Part shown: positions 21,401 through 24,089 of the stretch, piece by piece
Position numbering within the stretch: the first letter of the stretch is position 1
Layout of the letters: every line of letters begins with the position of its first letter
Assembly (NCBI GenBank): GCA_036003705.1
Contig: DASYSE010000124.1
Location: forward strand, 1 to 24,089
DNA length: 24,089 bases
Source: CALGFH01 sp036003705
GTDB lineage: Bacteria; Actinomycetota; CALGFH01
Direction: 5' to 3'
The notes under the pieces: generated by a model
Told to the model about the DNA's origin: nothing
The model's database searches: none
The model's input: the letters and a program-made list of their open reading frames with translations, nothing else
Program-made: the position numbers and the translations under genes

Positions 21401-21457
21401 CGGGGGACCCCGATGGGTCCCCCGGTTGGTCGGGGAGCGCTCCCGGGGGGGTGCCCC
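21401..21457 (-). repeat. Palindromic repeat element, copy B (inverted, at the start of the PNP gene)
   Basis: The reverse complement of copy A with one single-base gap and about four substitutions. It keeps GGGAGCGCTCCC (21433-21444), the spacer and a perfect 10 bp terminal stem. It lies 32 bp after the isomerase stop. Its G-run ends 7 bases before ATG 21459 and may serve as the ribosome binding site of that gene. Confidence 0.93.
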
Positions 21458-21458
21458 G

Positions 21459-22322
21459 ATGGGCGGGGGACCGGAGGACGCGGCCGCCGCGCCGGCGGGG
21501 GCGCATCCCACCCGGCCGGCGGTGCCGGCGGCGGTGCGGGAGGCCGCCTCGGCGCTGGCCCCGAGGCTGGCCGAGCGGCCGGCGGTGGCGTTGGTGCTGG
21601 GATCGGGGCTGGGCGGGCTGGCCGACGACGTCGAGGGGGCGACCCGGATCGCGGCCGCCGAGCTCCCGGGCATGCCCGTGCCCAAGGTCGCCGGGCACGC
21701 CGGGGCGGTGGTGGCGGGCCGCCTGGCCGGCGTGCCGGTGCTGGTCCTGGCGGGCAGGGTCCACACCTACGAGGGCTACAGCGCCGCCGAGGTCGCCTTC
21801 GCCACCCGGGTCGCCGCCGAGGTCGGCTGCCGCGCCCTGGTCGCCACCAACGCCGCCGGCGGCCTGAACCTCGACTACGACCCGGCCGACCTGATGGTCC
21901 TCACCGACCACATCAGCTTCCTGTTCGACAACCCGCTGCGCGGCGCCCCCGATTTCGTCGACCTGGCCGGCGCCTACGACCCGGACCTGCGGGCGGCGGC
22001 GGCCGCGGCCGGCCAGGCCAAGGGCGTGCCGGTCCGCCAAGGGGTGTACCTGGCCGCCGCCGGGCCCTCCTACGAGACCCCGGCCGAGATCGCCCTGTTC
22101 CGCTCGTGGGGGGCCGACGCCGTCGGCATGTCGACCGTGCCCGAGGTGATCGCCGCCCGCGCCCACGGCCTGAAGGTGGCCGCCATCTCGGCCATCACCA
22201 ACGTGCACCGCCCGGGCGGCACCCCCACCAGCCACGCCGAGGTCCTGGAGGTCGCGGCCGTGGTCCGGCCCCGGTTCCGCGAGCTGGTCCTGACCCTGCT
22301 CCCGGCCGCCGCCGAGGCCTGA
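21459..22322 (+). CDS. Purine nucleoside phosphorylase (trimeric type)
   Basis: A 287-residue enzyme that cleaves inosine or guanosine with phosphate to free base and ribose-1-phosphate. Motifs are LVLGSGLGGLAD (46-55), GHAG (79-82), AGRVHTYEG (98-106), TNAAGGLN (130-137), AAGPSYETPAE (200-210), GMSTVPEV (223-230) and ITN (246-248). The Asn in ITN fits 6-oxopurine PNPs better than methylthioadenosine phosphorylase, which has Asp there. ATG 21459 follows a G-rich ribosome site. GTG 21366, overlapping the isomerase stop as GTGA, would add 31 residues including a translated copy of the palindromic element, and remains possible. Next to SahH, the enzyme fits purine salvage downstream of adenosine release. 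Confidence 0.9.
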   Translation: MGGGPEDAAAAPAGAHPTRPAVPAAVREAASALAPRLAERPAVALVLGSGLGGLADDVEGATRIAAAELPGMPVPKVAGHAGAVVAGRLAGVPVLVLAGRVHTYEGYSAAEVAFATRVAAEVGCRALVATNAAGGLNLDYDPADLMVLTDHISFLFDNPLRGAPDFVDLAGAYDPDLRAAAAAAGQAKGVPVRQGVYLAAAGPSYETPAEIALFRSWGADAVGMSTVPEVIAARAHGLKVAAISAITNVHRPGGTPTSHAEVLEVAAVVRPRFRELVLTLLPAAAEA

Positions 22323-22336
22323 CCGCGGGGGGTGGT

Positions 22337-22366
22337 TTGAGCAAGCGGGCCTGGGTCGGGCAGACT
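22337..22366 (+). promoter_or_regulatory. Candidate promoter of the SahH gene
   Basis: TTGAGC (22337-22342), 18 bp, CAGACT (22361-22366) in the 108 bp gap, leaving a leader of about 60 nt. No SAH riboswitch was recognised in it. Confidence 0.45.
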
Positions 22367-22430
22367 CTAGGGTCGCGCCCCTGGCAGCCCGCGTTCGCGC
22401 CGGGCGCACCCGCCGACCGGAGGAGGACCT

Positions 22431-23684
22431 TTGCCGTACGACGTGACCGACCTCGCCCTCGCCGATGAGGGGCGCCTGCGCATCGAGTGGGCCGACCGCC
22501 ACATGCCGGTGCTCCGCGACATCCGCGCCCGCTTCGAGAAGGAGCGGCCCCTCGACGGTCTCGAGGTCGCGGCCTGCCTGCACGTGACCACCGAGACCGC
22601 CAACCTGATGCGCACCCTCAAGGCCGGCGGGGCCAGCGTCGTGCTGTGCGCCTCCAACCCGCTGTCGACCCAGGACGACACCGCGGCCGCGCTGGTGGTG
22701 CACTACGGCATCGACACCTTCGCCCGCCGCGGGGTCGACACCGACGGCTACTACGGCCACCTGGAGGCGGCCCTCGACACCCGGCCCAACATCACCATGG
22801 ACGACGGCTGCGACCTGGTCACCCTGCTGCACACCAAGCGGCGCGACCAACTGGCCGAGGTGCGGGCCGGCACCGAGGAGACCACCACCGGGGTGATCCG
22901 GCTGCGCCAGATGGAGCGGGAGGGCGCCCTGGCCTACCCGATCATCGCGGTCAACGACACCCCGACCAAGCACCTGTTCGACAACCGCTACGGCACCGGT
23001 CAGTCGACCATCGACGGCATCCTGCGGGCCACCAACCTCCTGCTGGCCGGCACGACCTTCGTGGTCGCCGGCTTCGGCTACTGCGGCAAGGGCCTGGCCC
23101 TGCGCGCCAAGGGGCTGGGGGCCAAGGTCGTGGTCACCGAGGTCGACCCGATCCGCGCCCTCGAGGCGGCGATGGAGGGCTACAAGGTCGCACCCATGGC
23201 CCAGGCGGCGCGCGAGGCCGACGTGATCGTCTCGGTCAGCGGCGACCGGGATGTGCTCCGGCGCGAGCATTTCGAGGTCATGAAGGACGGGGTGGTGCTG
23301 GCCAACTCCGGCCATTTCGACGTCGAGATCGACAAGGCCGCCCTGCACGAGCTTGCCAGCTCGGTGCTGCGGGTTCGCGAGAACGTCGAGGAGTTCACCC
23401 TGGAGGACGGCCGCCGCCTCAACCTGGTCGCCGAGGGCCGGCTGGTCAACCTCGGCGCCGCCGAGGGCCACCCGGCCGCCGTCATGGACATGTCCTTCGC
23501 CGACCAGTCGCTGTCGCTGGAGTGGCTGTCGCGCCAGCAGGACCTGGAGGTCCGGGTCCATGACGTCCCGGCCGAGATCGACGCCGAGGTGGCCAGGGTC
23601 AAGCTCGCCACCATGGCGATCGAGATCGACACCCTGACCGAGGCCCAGGAGAGCTACCTGCACTCCTGGACCCAGGGCACCTGA
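22431..23684 (+). CDS. ahcY: S-adenosylhomocysteine hydrolase, short type
   Basis: A 417-residue NAD-dependent enzyme that splits S-adenosylhomocysteine into adenosine and homocysteine and so keeps methylation going. Residues equivalent to the known active site are present: H51 (CLHVTTETANL), D125 (MDDGCD), E150 (EETTTGV), K180 and D184 (KHLFDN), H295 (GHFDVEI) and H347 (GHPAAVMDMSFADQ). The NAD site is GFGYCGKG (214-221) with E237 in VTEVDP. The TTG start has AGGAGGA 5 bases upstream. It lacks the roughly 40-residue insertion and the C-terminal Lys-x-x-x-Tyr tail found in mycobacterial and eukaryotic enzymes (about 430-495 residues), so it is of the archaeal/Thermotoga-like short class. Confidence 0.95.
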   Translation: MPYDVTDLALADEGRLRIEWADRHMPVLRDIRARFEKERPLDGLEVAACLHVTTETANLMRTLKAGGASVVLCASNPLSTQDDTAAALVVHYGIDTFARRGVDTDGYYGHLEAALDTRPNITMDDGCDLVTLLHTKRRDQLAEVRAGTEETTTGVIRLRQMEREGALAYPIIAVNDTPTKHLFDNRYGTGQSTIDGILRATNLLLAGTTFVVAGFGYCGKGLALRAKGLGAKVVVTEVDPIRALEAAMEGYKVAPMAQAAREADVIVSVSGDRDVLRREHFEVMKDGVVLANSGHFDVEIDKAALHELASSVLRVRENVEEFTLEDGRRLNLVAEGRLVNLGAAEGHPAAVMDMSFADQSLSLEWLSRQQDLEVRVHDVPAEIDAEVARVKLATMAIEIDTLTEAQESYLHSWTQGT

Positions 23685-23700
23685 GCCCCGGCCCTGGCCG

Positions 23701-24089
23701 TCAGCCCGGCGGCGCGAACCCGCCGCCAGCCGGCGCCCCGGCTTCCGACGCTCCGCCGGGCTCCGGCTCCGGCCGCGTGGTGGCCGGCGCGGGTCCCGCC
23801 GGGGCTGGCGTCGCGGGCGCCAGGGCCGGGGACGGGGACGTGGCCGCCGCGGCGGGGCCGCTCACGGCCGCCGGGGCGGCCAGCCGCTGGCGCTGCTGGT
23901 AGGCGGCGGCCACACAGTGCAGATAGAGCTCGGGGGAGATGCCGGCCAGCGGTGGCGGCCGCAGCCGGCCGGCCAGCGGGTTGGCGAGCTGGAGGGCCAG
24001 CGCCGAGCGTGGCCCCGGCGGCAGGCTGGCCGCCCGCAGCAGGAAGGTCCGGACCGCCTGGTACTCCTGGGTGCTGATCCGGCTGGTGT
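23701..24089 (-). CDS. RDD-family protein, C-terminal part (5' end outside window)
   Basis: The frame is open from the window edge to TGA 23703-23701, giving 128 residues. The segment STQEYQAVRTFLLRAASLPP, then RSALALQLANPLAGRL and a helix ending in CVAAAYQQRQRL, matches the cytoplasmic C-terminal region that follows the RDD membrane domain in actinobacterial proteins (usually E/QYxxxRxFLLRR...L...LA.P). After it comes a 55-residue Pro/Ala/Gly-rich tail (SPSPALAPATPAPAGPAPA type). The membrane helices would be upstream of the window. The family is of unknown, possibly transport-related, function and often neighbours DUF58 and MoxR genes. It converges on ahcY with only 16 bp between the stops and no clear hairpin. 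Confidence 0.7.
   Translation of the reverse strand, partial: TSRISTQEYQAVRTFLLRAASLPPGPRSALALQLANPLAGRLRPPPLAGISPELYLHCVAAAYQQRQRLAAPAAVSGPAAAATSPSPALAPATPAPAGPAPATTRPEPEPGGASEAGAPAGGGFAPPG

Noticed and set aside
22323..22430. Possible SAH riboswitch upstream of ahcY
   Set aside because: The conserved SAH-riboswitch core was not found; the gap is explained by a promoter and a ribosome binding site.
1..24089. CRISPR arrays, tRNA or rRNA genes, transposases, integrases
   Set aside because: No spaced identical repeats, cloverleaf, rRNA sequence or recombinase motif was seen on either strand.

Overview
The window is about 24 kb of very GC-rich DNA with strong G/C bias at third codon positions. 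It carries actinobacterial marker genes: a WhiB iron-sulphur regulator, coenzyme F420 genes fbiA and fbiB, and DUF5719, DUF5667 and DUF3105 proteins. Gene content and order resemble the conserved mycobacterial block around whiB2-fbiA-fbiB-manB-sahH. Differences in detail (short-type SahH, an inserted sigma/anti-sigma pair, an N-terminally embedded repeat) point to an actinomycetote that is not Mycobacterium. I cannot name the genus.

Positions 1-5554 (+) hold a glycan-assembly cluster. It contains the 3' part of a family 2 glycosyltransferase, three tandem paralogous GT4 glycosyltransferases, and a mannose-1-phosphate guanylyltransferase-type nucleotidyltransferase. Positions 5652-10641 (-) hold a membrane-anchored DUF3105 protein, a decayed remnant of a glutamate-cysteine ligase-like gene, fbiB and fbiA for F420 synthesis, and an ECF-type sigma factor followed by a DUF5667 membrane protein that is probably its partner. 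A roughly 300 bp divergent control region separates this block from whiB.

Positions 10941-16361 (+) hold whiB, a 1035-residue GT2/polytopic membrane protein behind a structured leader, and a DUF5719 cell-envelope protein. A zincin-like metallopeptidase is convergent to them. Positions 17006-18550 are an accessory patch: a 58-residue zinc ribbon, a 57-residue unknown ORF, an MNT/HEPN pair and a coding scrap. Positions 18621-23684 (+) return to core metabolism with phosphomannomutase, a Trm112-like zinc ribbon, a phosphoglucose/phosphomannose isomerase-type SIS protein, a purine nucleoside phosphorylase and S-adenosylhomocysteine hydrolase. The window ends in the C-terminal part of an RDD-family protein on the minus strand.

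Phosphomannomutase, the SIS isomerase and the guanylyltransferase together give a route from fructose-6-phosphate to GDP-mannose, which would feed the glycosyltransferases. SahH and PNP dispose of methylation and nucleoside by-products.

The most unusual feature is a roughly 58 bp palindromic element present twice in inverted orientation (20230-20287 and 21401-21457). It sits just inside the start of two consecutive genes, and the first copy has to be translated. This resembles protein-inserting palindromic elements such as those of Rickettsia and may be an undescribed actinobacterial family. Other notable points are a 41 bp tandem triplication of a stop/start junction, a shortened FbiB C-terminal domain, and two leaders with competing hairpins.
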